Below are positions 7,577 to 14,310 of a stretch of DNA of 15,299 nucleotides, piece by piece; the stretch's first letter is position 1; each line of letters starts with the position of its first letter. The notes below the pieces were generated by a model. The model did not search any database. It saw only the letters and a list, made by a program, of their open reading frames with translations, and had not been told where the DNA came from. The stretch is from Bacteroidales bacterium (GTDB lineage: Bacteria > Bacteroidota > Bacteroidia > Bacteroidales > UBA932): positions 1 through 15,299 of the forward strand of contig JAILAO010000041.1 in the NCBI GenBank assembly GCA_024681565.1, given 5' to 3'. A program made the translations under genes and the position numbers.

Positions 7577-8863
7577 TTACCTGTTAAAGAACCCCATATA
7601 GGCGATCCCCAGGGAGACCGAGGGTTCGTTGTTATATTGACTCTTGAGGAAACGATGTGAATATTCCGCCTTGACGGCGATCTGCGGGATCGGCAGCCAG
7701 TTGAAACCGACTGCGATGCGTTGCTTGTCCGTGTAGGGGTAATCCGGCTGGTCCGAAGCCGGGATATAGGAATCGTAATACTCATAGCGGCCGAACAGAT
7801 ACAGTTTCTGCTCCCGGTCCTTCACGCCCTCGAAAAGATGCAGGATGTCGTAACCCGCTTCCAGGCCGGCAGCCACGGCAGACTGCCCGACCGGGGTCTT
7901 CTTGTACGGTGCATTGTTGGAGGTCAGGTTGCGCTTGACCGTACTGATGGTCGAGGCGTCGGAGACGTACCCGAAGTCCGCATTGCCGCGCACGATCAGG
8001 TTCTTGCCGGTATAGGCGAAATCGAAGGCGCCGATCAGGGTATGCCCTTTGACGTCCGCATAACGCGTATTCCACATGTCGTTGGGATAGGAATTGTGCA
8101 TGCTCTGACCATAGTAGCCGCTCAGGCTGACGCGGAGGTTTTCCACGGAATGGTTGTCGATGCGAGCGGCGAAACCGAGTTTGTTGGCTACCTTGAACTC
8201 ATAGGGAGAGCCGGCTCCGTTCTTGACGAAATGATCGCGGTCGAACATGAAAGCATCCAGTCCGGCGATCACGAGGGCTTCGTAGCGCCAGTCACCTGCC
8301 CGGCCCCAGAGGCTGATGCCGGTGTCGTGCCAGGTGGACGGCAGGATGGTATACTCACCTTCCGGACGATAGACCGTGAAGAAATTGAGCGGCTCGTGGG
8401 CGTTGTTGAGCCCGCCGACAGGCACGACCAGGTGCCCGACACGGACATTGAACTGCGGGACGAAACTTTTCTGGATCCAGAACTGCTCCAGCTCGACTTC
8501 TCCGCCCTTCTCGATCTCGGTCTCCCACTCGCCCGCTTCGGTGAATTCCTTTTCGACGGCCGTACCGGTACCGGTATGCTCGAACTCGATCTCGGTCTGC
8601 ATGGTCCAGCCTTTGCCGAAGTCGTAGCCGAGATAAATCACTGCATGGGGAATATCGAAACGTCCGTGGGACGGGTCCTCTTTATAATCTGCCGGGTGGG
8701 AATAGCGATAGACGTTGTCGCTGTAGAAATTGCGGGTCAAGGCCACTTCACCATAACCGCCGACCGTGAGCCGACCGCCTTTGGAAGGCATCACCTGGGC
8801 AGTCAGGATGAAGGATGCCGCTAAAAATAATAATAAGGTAAAAACACTTCTTTTCATACGCAT
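7577..8863 (-). CDS. Porin, phosphate-selective O/P-like family
   Basis: The 428-residue product has a Sec signal peptide (cleavage near residues 22-23, after LTA) followed by alternating strands of an outer-membrane beta-barrel. The block GHLVVPVGGLNNAHEPLNFF (143-162) followed by an Arg-Pro-Glu and then PSTWHDTG is characteristic of the porin O/P group (PF07396) in Bacteroidota. A very acidic stretch (104-126, ten glutamates) lies between early strands. Two in-frame ATGs (8863 and 8857) are equally placed; the upstream one is given. It is the first gene of the minus-strand haem/iron unit and has its own promoter at 8890-8920. Despite the family name nothing here shows phosphate selectivity; the context suggests passage of an iron species or small metal complex. 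No TonB box or plug domain is present. Confidence 0.85.
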   Translation of the reverse strand: MRMKRSVFTLLLFLAASFILTAQVMPSKGGRLTVGGYGEVALTRNFYSDNVYRYSHPADYKEDPSHGRFDIPHAVIYLGYDFGKGWTMQTEIEFEHTGTGTAVEKEFTEAGEWETEIEKGGEVELEQFWIQKSFVPQFNVRVGHLVVPVGGLNNAHEPLNFFTVYRPEGEYTILPSTWHDTGISLWGRAGDWRYEALVIAGLDAFMFDRDHFVKNGAGSPYEFKVANKLGFAARIDNHSVENLRVSLSGYYGQSMHNSYPNDMWNTRYADVKGHTLIGAFDFAYTGKNLIVRGNADFGYVSDASTISTVKRNLTSNNAPYKKTPVGQSAVAAGLEAGYDILHLFEGVKDREQKLYLFGRYEYYDSYIPASDQPDYPYTDKQRIAVGFNWLPIPQIAVKAEYSHRFLKSQYNNEPSVSLGIAYMGFFNR

Positions 8864-8889
8864 CTTCTCGCGCGCTTATTAATCGGACG

Positions 8890-8920
8890 CAAATTTACTT
8901 TGCATGCAGGTAGCAGTCAA
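8890..8920 (-). promoter_or_regulatory. Bacteroidota-type promoter of the porin-imelysin-DHOR-ccsBA operon
   Basis: On the minus strand TTG (8920-8918) is followed after 20 nt by TAAATTTG (8897-8890), which fits the TTG-N19/20-TAnnTTTG consensus. A start about 6 nt beyond the box gives a leader of roughly 20 nt before the ATG at 8863. No recognisable Fur-box-like 19-bp inverted repeat was seen over it by eye. Confidence 0.65.
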
Positions 8921-8953
8921 TCCCTTATTTTTATGATATTCCCCGGGGTCCCC

Positions 8954-8971
8954 ATCATCATTTATGATGAT
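8954..8971. repeat. Palindrome in the divergent intergenic region (ATCATCA-N4-TGATGAT)
   Basis: Two perfect 7-nt arms (8954-8960 and 8965-8971) are separated by TTTA. It lies 34 nt upstream of the -33 element of the porin promoter and about 80 nt upstream of the -7 box facing pspC. A T5 run follows on the plus strand, but no plus-strand gene precedes it, so an operator is more likely than a terminator. Confidence 0.5.
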
Positions 8972-8991
8972 TTTTATCTCGTTTTTCCTGA

Positions 8992-9008
8992 TTCAAAAAG
9001 TTTTTGAA
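8992..9008. repeat. 17-bp perfect palindrome upstream of the PspC-PadR unit
   Basis: TTCAAAAAGTTTTTGAA is a perfect inverted repeat with 8-nt arms around a single G. It ends 42 nt before the likely -7 box of the first PspC gene. It is a candidate binding site for a dimeric regulator such as the PadR protein encoded in the unit, but its AT-rich arms also make a chance origin possible. Confidence 0.45.
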
Positions 9009-9050
9009 AATTTTTGGTACTTTGTGATACAAGGTATTATATTTTTTATA

Positions 9051-9058
9051 TATCTTTG
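9051..9058 (+). promoter_or_regulatory. Likely -7 box for the PspC-PadR-PspC operon
   Basis: TATCTTTG matches the Bacteroidota -7 element TAnnTTTG and lies 22 nt before the ATG at 9081, in very AT-rich DNA. The nearest upstream TTTG (9021-9024) is 26 nt away, longer than the usual 19-21, so the -33 element is weak. This would fit a regulated promoter. Part of this area also contains TTGT-N3-ACAA (9022-9032). Confidence 0.55.
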
Positions 9059-9080
9059 CACCAACAAAGTTCTATGCAAA

Positions 9081-9668
9081 ATGAAAAAGGTACTGAACAT
9101 CAGCCTCAGAAACAGAAGTTTCGCCATTGAAGAAGACGCCTACAAGCGCCTGAAAGAATACCTTGAGCACTTCCGCACCCGCCTCGCCGCGTCGTCCGGA
9201 GTGCCCTTTACGCAGAATGCCGAAGTCATGGAGGACCTCGAGTCCCGCATCTCCGAACTCTTCCTGCAGGAGGTCGGTACGGACGGGCGCGTCGTGGACA
9301 TCCGGCTTGTGGACCGTGTCACCGGCCAACTGGGGATGCCCGACGGGCGGCCGGAGCAGCCGCAGCCGGACGGAGACACCACGGCGGACCCGGACCGGCA
9401 CGTCCGTAAAAAGGTCTACCGCGACTACGACAACAAGCGGATCGCCGGTATCTGTGCCGGTCTGGCCATCTACCTGGACATCGATGTGGTCCTCGCCCGC
9501 ATCCTGATGCTGGTGGCCCTGATCGCAGGCACGGCCGGATTCTGGATCTATGTCATCTGCTGGGTCGCCATCCCCAAGGCGGTCACCGCCACGCAGAAAT
9601 GCGAGATGTACGGCCTGCCCGTCACGGCAGAGAACCTGGCGAGATTCGCCAATACCCAAAAGAAGTAG
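9081..9668 (+). CDS. PspC-domain membrane protein (short form)
   Basis: The 195-residue product has the Bacteroidota PspC layout. An N-terminal cytoplasmic helical segment (about 1-88) contains a DLESRISELF pattern, followed by a Pro/Gln/Asp-rich linker (89-105). A PspC domain (about 108-166) follows with the motif RIAGICAGLAIYLDIDVVLAR and two hydrophobic stretches, the second ending WVAIP. PspC proteins are inner-membrane sensors or toxin-binding partners in phage-shock-type envelope stress. The reading frame is open further upstream (to 8964), but ATG 9081 is chosen because it follows the -7 box at 9051 and starts the conserved MKKVLNISL segment. The padR gene begins 4 nt after its stop. 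No PspA gene is in view. Confidence 0.9.
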   Translation: MKKVLNISLRNRSFAIEEDAYKRLKEYLEHFRTRLAASSGVPFTQNAEVMEDLESRISELFLQEVGTDGRVVDIRLVDRVTGQLGMPDGRPEQPQPDGDTTADPDRHVRKKVYRDYDNKRIAGICAGLAIYLDIDVVLARILMLVALIAGTAGFWIYVICWVAIPKAVTATQKCEMYGLPVTAENLARFANTQKK

Positions 9669-9672
9669 TATC

Positions 9673-10005
9673 ATGGAGAACACCGCTGAAAACGTACGCG
9701 CGCAGATGCGCAAGGGGGTGCTCGAATACTGCATCCTCTCCATCCTCAACAAACGGGAGGCCTATGCTTCCGCCATCATCGAAGAGCTCAAAGCCGCCAA
9801 CATGATCGTCGTAGAAGGGACACTCTACCCCCTGCTGATCCGCCAGAAGAACCAGGGCCTGCTCTCCTACCGCTGGGAAGAGTCCACCCAAGGGCCTCCC
9901 CGTAAATACTATGTCATCTCCGACAAAGGCCGGGAGCAGCTCGCCCAGATGGACGAAGCCTGGAAAGAACTCGTAGAGACCATCTCAACCCTCAAGGAAA
10001 AATGA
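9673..10005 (+). CDS. PadR-family transcriptional regulator
   Basis: A 110-residue winged-helix repressor of the short PadR type. Residues 15-40 (GVLEYCILSIL...YASAIIEEL) form the first helices, and the segment EGTLYPLLIRQKNQGLL (48-64) is the hallmark recognition-helix and wing region. It is followed by GPPRKYYVISDKGREQL (74-90) and a C-terminal dimerisation helix. Such proteins usually repress their own operon and respond to small hydrophobic compounds or stress. ATG 9673 lies 4 nt after the previous stop, and its TGA overlaps the next start as ATGA (10002-10005), so all three genes are a translationally linked unit. Candidate operators are the palindromes at 8954-8971 and 8992-9008. Confidence 0.94.
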   Translation: MENTAENVRAQMRKGVLEYCILSILNKREAYASAIIEELKAANMIVVEGTLYPLLIRQKNQGLLSYRWEESTQGPPRKYYVISDKGREQLAQMDEAWKELVETISTLKEK

Positions 10006-11081
10006 AAGAAACCGAAAGAGTCAGCCTGGGAGGCTATGCCTTCACGCTGGACCAGGACGCCACGGCACTGATGGCGGAGTACCTGGACGAACTGGGACGG
10101 CACTATGCGACCCGCGAAGGCGGAGACGAAGTGCTGGAGGGCATCGAAGAACGGATGGCCGAACTCCTGCACGAGCAGTGCGGCCGGGACGGCGTCGCTT
10201 CGAAAGCCGTTGTCGAAAAGATCATCGGGATCCTGGGACGCCCCGAACAGATCGAAGCGGAAGAAGACCCGGCTCCAGCAGAGGGCAGCAGCATCCGCCC
10301 CGACCGGGAACCCGCAAAACGCAAACTCTACCGCGATATGTCCAACAAGGTGGTCGCCGGAGTTTGCAGCGGTCTCTCCACCTATTTCAATATAGATGTC
10401 GCCCTGTTCCGCATCCTGTTCGTCGCCGGGACGATAGCGATGTCCGTCCCCGATTGGCACGGGCACTTCACCTTCCATCTCCTTTTCCCCCTCGTCTACC
10501 TGATCCTGTGGATCGCCATGCCGCCGGCCAGGACCGTCCGGCAGCGCTGGGAGCAGCGCGGCGAAGACGGCACGATCAACAGCCTCCAGCAGAACATCGA
10601 GAGCGGAGCCCGCGAGATCGGCGAGGCCGCCCGCACGGTCGGACAGTCACCGGTCTGGGGACAGCTCGGAAAAGTGATCGAGAAACTCGTCGGTGTCGTC
10701 CTGCTGCTTATCGGTTTCGCCGGCCTGTTCGGCGGCGGGGTGTTCACCTTCGGCAGCGGTTTCCTCCAGGCCCATCCGGAGACCTACACCGGGCTGTTCG
10801 GCCTTGGACAGCTCTACAGCGAAGGCTTGTCGGAGCTTTACTCCGAAGCCCCGGCCATCGCTTCAGCCCTCAACCTGCCCTGGGTCCGCGGCTTGATGCT
10901 GCTCGTGGTTTTTCTCCCCTTCCTGGGCGTCACCTACGGTGCCCTCCAGCTGCTTTTCGGCTTCAAATCGCCGTCCTGGCACCCGGGATTGGTCATTTTT
11001 GTCCTCTGGCTGTTGTGCATCATCGCCGCCGGCATACTCATTACCACCGGGGCGCTCTCTGCGTCATGGACGACATTGTGA
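10002..11081 (+). CDS. PspC-domain membrane protein (long form)
   Basis: The 359-residue product repeats the plan of the first PspC protein. It has an N-terminal helical segment with VLEGIEERMAELL (44-56) and GRPEQIEAEE (79-88), a linker, and a PspC domain (about 107-174; VVAGVCSGLSTYFNIDVALFR, two hydrophobic stretches, ending WIAMP). It then adds a polar, possibly coiled segment (176-225) and three or so further membrane helices (about 226-250, 294-320, 330-355) separated by a loop. It starts inside the padR stop codon (ATGA). The two PspC proteins share the N-terminal segment and the domain but differ in the tail, so they look like diverged paralogues from a local duplication flanking padR. 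Likely role: inner-membrane envelope-stress sensing or protection under PadR control. Confidence 0.9.
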   Translation: MKETERVSLGGYAFTLDQDATALMAEYLDELGRHYATREGGDEVLEGIEERMAELLHEQCGRDGVASKAVVEKIIGILGRPEQIEAEEDPAPAEGSSIRPDREPAKRKLYRDMSNKVVAGVCSGLSTYFNIDVALFRILFVAGTIAMSVPDWHGHFTFHLLFPLVYLILWIAMPPARTVRQRWEQRGEDGTINSLQQNIESGAREIGEAARTVGQSPVWGQLGKVIEKLVGVVLLLIGFAGLFGGGVFTFGSGFLQAHPETYTGLFGLGQLYSEGLSELYSEAPAIASALNLPWVRGLMLLVVFLPFLGVTYGALQLLFGFKSPSWHPGLVIFVLWLLCIIAAGILITTGALSASWTTL

Positions 11082-11121
11082 GTCGCGGTTAAACTATAAA
11101 AAAACAACAATTTATCTGCAT

Positions 11122-11164
11122 AATTACAGCATTCTTTTTCCGAAATAAAAAGAATGCTGTAATT
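11122..11164. terminator. Perfect 18-bp hairpin, probable transcription end of the PspC unit
   Basis: Arms 11122-11139 and 11147-11164 are perfectly complementary (core TACAGCATTC / GAATGCTGTA) with a 7-nt loop. It begins 40 nt after the stop of the long PspC gene. No T-run follows the stem (next bases GTATAAAATT), so it is not a textbook intrinsic terminator; it may instead protect the 3' end or serve as a processing site. Confidence 0.55.
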
Positions 11165-11309
11165 GTATAAAATTCGGCACCAGAACCATTTTTATCGCAC
11201 TTTTTTTCGAATTCATAATTAATTTTAATAATTTATATATATATTAGCGGTGTAAAAGAGTGTCGCTGTAGCAGTGTTAATCCTCAACCACTACACCACG
11301 CCCTAAACG
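11165..11309 (+). promoter_or_regulatory. AT-rich control region and leader of the fimbrial operon
   Basis: After the hairpin the sequence becomes extremely AT-rich (about 11185-11246, with a TATATATATATTA tract) and then switches to a GC-rich stretch of about 60 nt ahead of the ATG at 11310. No TAnnTTTG box is visible, so the promoter may use another sigma factor or lie in the AT-rich tract. The GC-rich part can fold: GGTGTA (11249-11254) pairs with TACACC (11292-11297), just before the start codon. Confidence 0.4.
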
Positions 11310-13154
11310 ATGAAGATGAAAAATCTGGTCACCACGCTTCTCCTGTTCACCGTGATTTTTTCAGGGCGAGGACAGGGACAGGTATCTTTTTTACCTGTCT
11401 CAGGAGAATTGTATATGGTGGTGAACGGACAAGTCCAAAACAGCTTCCGTCTCCCGGATGAAGAGCAGGCAGCCCATGCGGCCCTGCAGCAACTGATCTC
11501 CGGGCATGGTCTCCCCGCTTCCGTCGATATCCGTTCCGCCGCTTCGCCGGAGGGCCCCGTAAAGGACAACGAGAAACGCAGTGCCGCCCGCGGCGAGGAT
11601 GCGCGGCAGCTCATCCAGGGCTGGATCCCGGGGTTGCCCGACAGCCGCATTCACGTCAATGCCGTCGGCGAAGACTATGAGACGCTCCGCGTCCTGCTCC
11701 GGGACAGCGACATCCCCGGAGCCCGGGAAGCCATGCATGTCATCGAGACGGTCCCGGTCTGGGTCGTCGAAGGAGGCAGGATCGTCAGCTCACGCAAGCA
11801 GCAGCTCATGCACATCCGCGGCGGCGAGACCTGGAACCGCATGCGCGAGGACCTCTACCCGCTCCTCCGCCAGACCCGCATCGACATCCGCTTCGGAGAG
11901 ACGGAGACGCTGCAGGAAAGCGAAGTCGAGATACAGATGAAGCGCAGCGACGCCCCTGTCCTGATCTACTTCCCCTTCGACGACGCCACGCTGCGCCCCT
12001 CCTACCGCTCCAACCTGCAGTCACTCTCCCGCCTGGATTCGCTCTTCAAGGACAACCTGCCGGCACCCGGCGATACCATCCTCATCGTCGGCAAAGCATC
12101 CATGGACGGACCGGAGCTGTACAATGCTTCCCTTGCGAAACGCCGTGCCGAAGCCATCCGGCGCTACATCACGGACCATTTCCCCGCCTACGCCGGCATC
12201 GTGAGCCTCCGTGCGGACGGCGAGTCCTGGCAGGACCTGCGCGCTGCCGTAACTGCGGACAAAGAACTCAGCGAGGAGACACGCCGCCAGGCGCTGGGCA
12301 TCATCGACTCCGACGTCCCGGCCGACAGCAAAGAAGCTTCGCTGAAGGCGGTGCCCGGGTGGCGCCGGTTCTCCCGCAGTCTCTACCCGACCTTCCGGAG
12401 CACCTCGGTCACGCCGGAGTCTTCGCTCTGGCAGATCCCCGCCCTGAGCGAAAGCGAGCTTGCCCGTGCCGGACAGGCGCTGGAGCTCCCCGAGCCGATC
12501 ACCGTCGAACTGCGTCCCGACAGCTACAGCGTGCCGGAGCTTTCGCGTCAGCGCGCCCTGCGGCCGGTCCTCGGTATCAGTACCAACCTGCTTTACGATA
12601 TCACCTATATTCCCAACTACGGTCTCACCTCCATCCCCAGCGTCTCGCTCGAGTACTACCCCGCCCGCACCAAGCACTTCACCTACGGGCTGGACGTCGA
12701 ATGGCCGATGTGGATGCATTGGGACCGCCGGGATTTCCTCCAGATCCAGAACATCACGCTCTGGACGCGCCGCTATTTCCGCACGCGCGAGGAGCGCTTC
12801 CGCGGGCTCTACCTGCTGGGCAGCCTCAACGGCGCCCGCTTCGGCGTGGGCACCAACGGCAGCGGCTGGGAAGGTGAAGGCCTGGGCGCCTCCGTCGGCA
12901 TCGGCCACAAATGGATCCTCGGCCGCAGCCGCTTCTTCTTCGACGCCGGCATCGCCGCAGGCGTCTTCTATGCCCAATACGACCCCTACGTCTATGGCCA
13001 CGACGCCACGGACCGCTACTACTACGACTACGCCGGCGACCCGGACCAGTTCCAGATGCGCAACCACCGCTTCTTCTGGGCCGGACCGACGCGGATCTAT
13101 TTCTCCTTCGGCATCGACCTCTTCAACCGGCACCCCAAACGCACAAAGAGATGA
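11310..13154 (+). CDS. Fimbrial-operon outer-membrane protein: two OmpA-like modules plus DUF3575
   Basis: The 614-residue product has a signal peptide (residues 1-22 or so). Two OmpA-C-like modules follow. Module 1 has RSAASPEG...N87...R94. Module 2 has YFPFDDATLRPSYRSNLQSL, then GKASMDGPELYN...LAKRRAEAIRRYI (261-287). Each module is followed by a related segment ending W-x6-LYP-x2-R (W175 and W351), so about 120 residues are duplicated. The C-terminal part (about 416-614) is a DUF3575 beta-barrel (LGISTNLLYDITYIPNYGLTSIPSVSLEYY pattern, in two halves here: LGISTNLLYD and YIPNYGLTSI), with HKWILGRSRFF and an aromatic final strand. Such proteins are encoded with FimB/Mfa2-type anchors and fimbrillins in Bacteroidales and probably form the outer-membrane base. 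The next gene overlaps it by ATGA. Confidence 0.87.
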   Translation: MKMKNLVTTLLLFTVIFSGRGQGQVSFLPVSGELYMVVNGQVQNSFRLPDEEQAAHAALQQLISGHGLPASVDIRSAASPEGPVKDNEKRSAARGEDARQLIQGWIPGLPDSRIHVNAVGEDYETLRVLLRDSDIPGAREAMHVIETVPVWVVEGGRIVSSRKQQLMHIRGGETWNRMREDLYPLLRQTRIDIRFGETETLQESEVEIQMKRSDAPVLIYFPFDDATLRPSYRSNLQSLSRLDSLFKDNLPAPGDTILIVGKASMDGPELYNASLAKRRAEAIRRYITDHFPAYAGIVSLRADGESWQDLRAAVTADKELSEETRRQALGIIDSDVPADSKEASLKAVPGWRRFSRSLYPTFRSTSVTPESSLWQIPALSESELARAGQALELPEPITVELRPDSYSVPELSRQRALRPVLGISTNLLYDITYIPNYGLTSIPSVSLEYYPARTKHFTYGLDVEWPMWMHWDRRDFLQIQNITLWTRRYFRTREERFRGLYLLGSLNGARFGVGTNGSGWEGEGLGASVGIGHKWILGRSRFFFDAGIAAGVFYAQYDPYVYGHDATDRYYYDYAGDPDQFQMRNHRFFWAGPTRIYFSFGIDLFNRHPKRTKR

Positions 13155-14269
13155 AAGCACGCAGACTCATATCCCTGGGCTTGCTGCTGCTCCTCGTGTG
13201 CGGCTGCCGCATCGACCCGCCGCTGCATCTGCGCAAGCCGGTCGAAGCCAAGATCGAACTTGTCGCGGAGGTCAATGTGGACATCATGTGGCAGCTCAAT
13301 TGGGAAGCCCGGTGGGAATTCGCCTGGTCCCAGGAGGTTCTGGGGCCGCTCGGATACACCCTTCCAGCCAGTATGCGCCTGCACATCTTCACCCAGGACC
13401 AGACAGGAGAACTGGTGTCGCACACCACCCACAACTTCATGGGGAACAATATCCAGATGGGGATTTTCGTGGGAAAGCACAACCTCCTGTTCTACAACAA
13501 TGACTCCGAGGCCCTGCTCTTCAAGCAGGACGGCGACTTCGATGACATCTACTGTTACACCCGCAATATCTCCTCCGGACTGAAATCTTCCTCCCCGGTC
13601 TATACCCTCCAGCAGAAAGCTCTGGAGGCCACCAAAGCCGACGATCCTGAAGAAGAGCCCGTGTCCCTCCCCCCCGACGGCCTTTTCACCCTTTATGACC
13701 CAGACCAGGTGATTACCGACAATCCCGAGGATTATGTTTACGAAAATGGCCGATACATCCTCAAGATCGAAGGCATGCTCGACCCAGGTACATTCATCTA
13801 CCTGATCCAGGTCAAGTTGCTGAATAACGAAGGCCGCGTTGTCGGCAGCAACGGCGGTGCCGCCATTACCGGCATGGCCGGCGGTGTGGACCTGATGACA
13901 CGGCAGACCTTCACCTCCACGGTCAGCGTGCCGATGGACGTATATATGGACCAGGGGAAAGACATGCTGGGTGCCCGGGTGATGACCTTCGGCATCCCCG
14001 GATGCAACCCTTACGATGAAGCCTCGGTGGCTGCAGCCCCGCAGCAGACCCACAATTTCGTTCTCAATGTCACCTATATCAACGGCGGCTACCGCAACAT
14101 CCGTGTGGACATCACGGACCAAATCCGGGCCCTGCCCCTGGGCGGGGTCATCAACCTGGAACTCGATGTAAACGACTTCCCACCTGAGGGTGGCAGCGAA
14201 GGCGGCGGCTTCCAGGCCTTGATCGGCGGGTGGAACGAAGAAGAAGGAAGCATGACGATAATTAATTAA
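13151..14269 (+). CDS. DUF5119 lipoprotein of the fimbrial operon
   Basis: The 372-residue product starts with a lipoprotein signal (hydrophobic run L9-V16, lipobox CGC with Cys19). The N-terminal mature part has PLHLRKPVEAKIEL, then VDIMWQLNWEARWEF, which is the recognisable opening of DUF5119 proteins (PF17145). These are encoded directly upstream of fimbrillin genes in Bacteroidales and are thought to act like FimB/Mfa2 anchors or assembly lipoproteins at the cell surface. The rest is beta-rich. Two conserved-looking cysteines occur inside (IYCYTR, GIPGCNPY). It ends in a Gly/Glu-rich segment and TIIN. ATG 13151 overlaps the upstream stop (ATGA), so translation is coupled; the reading frame is open further 5' but that part overlaps the previous gene completely. 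Confidence 0.88.
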   Translation: MKARRLISLGLLLLLVCGCRIDPPLHLRKPVEAKIELVAEVNVDIMWQLNWEARWEFAWSQEVLGPLGYTLPASMRLHIFTQDQTGELVSHTTHNFMGNNIQMGIFVGKHNLLFYNNDSEALLFKQDGDFDDIYCYTRNISSGLKSSSPVYTLQQKALEATKADDPEEEPVSLPPDGLFTLYDPDQVITDNPEDYVYENGRYILKIEGMLDPGTFIYLIQVKLLNNEGRVVGSNGGAAITGMAGGVDLMTRQTFTSTVSVPMDVYMDQGKDMLGARVMTFGIPGCNPYDEASVAAAPQQTHNFVLNVTYINGGYRNIRVDITDQIRALPLGGVINLELDVNDFPPEGGSEGGGFQALIGGWNEEEGSMTIIN

Positions 14270-14310
14270 TTATAAATATTTTACAATTATTTTTTATTCA
14301 CTAATTTTTT
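14270..14310 (+). promoter_or_regulatory. AT-rich spacer before the fimbrillin gene
   Basis: This 41-nt gap is almost entirely A and T, continuing from an ATTAATTAAT tract across the stop codon, and runs straight into the ATG. No TAnnTTTG box or Shine-Dalgarno is visible. Unstructured A/T-rich leaders favour strong translation in Bacteroidota, which would suit an abundant structural subunit made from the same mRNA as the anchor genes. A separate promoter here cannot be ruled out. Confidence 0.4.

Noticed and set aside
8954..8978. Hairpin plus T5 as an intrinsic terminator
   Set aside because: No plus-strand gene precedes it within the divergent region, and the stem is AT-rich; an operator reading is more sensible.
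8964..9080. An upstream start (8964) extending the first PspC protein by 39 residues
   Set aside because: The extension is Phe/Ile-rich, is encoded by the AT-rich promoter region and contains a palindrome and the -7 box. The conserved N-terminus begins at the ATG at 9081.
11122..11164. Inverted repeat as a phase-variable invertible promoter
   Set aside because: The arms are only 7 nt apart, so no promoter could lie between them, and no recombinase gene is nearby.
12021..13160. A 379-codon minus-strand open frame opposite the DUF3575 gene
   Set aside because: Its translation is Ala/Val/Glu/Gly-rich filler without signal or domain; the plus-strand frame is a clear fimbrial-operon protein with ATGA coupling.
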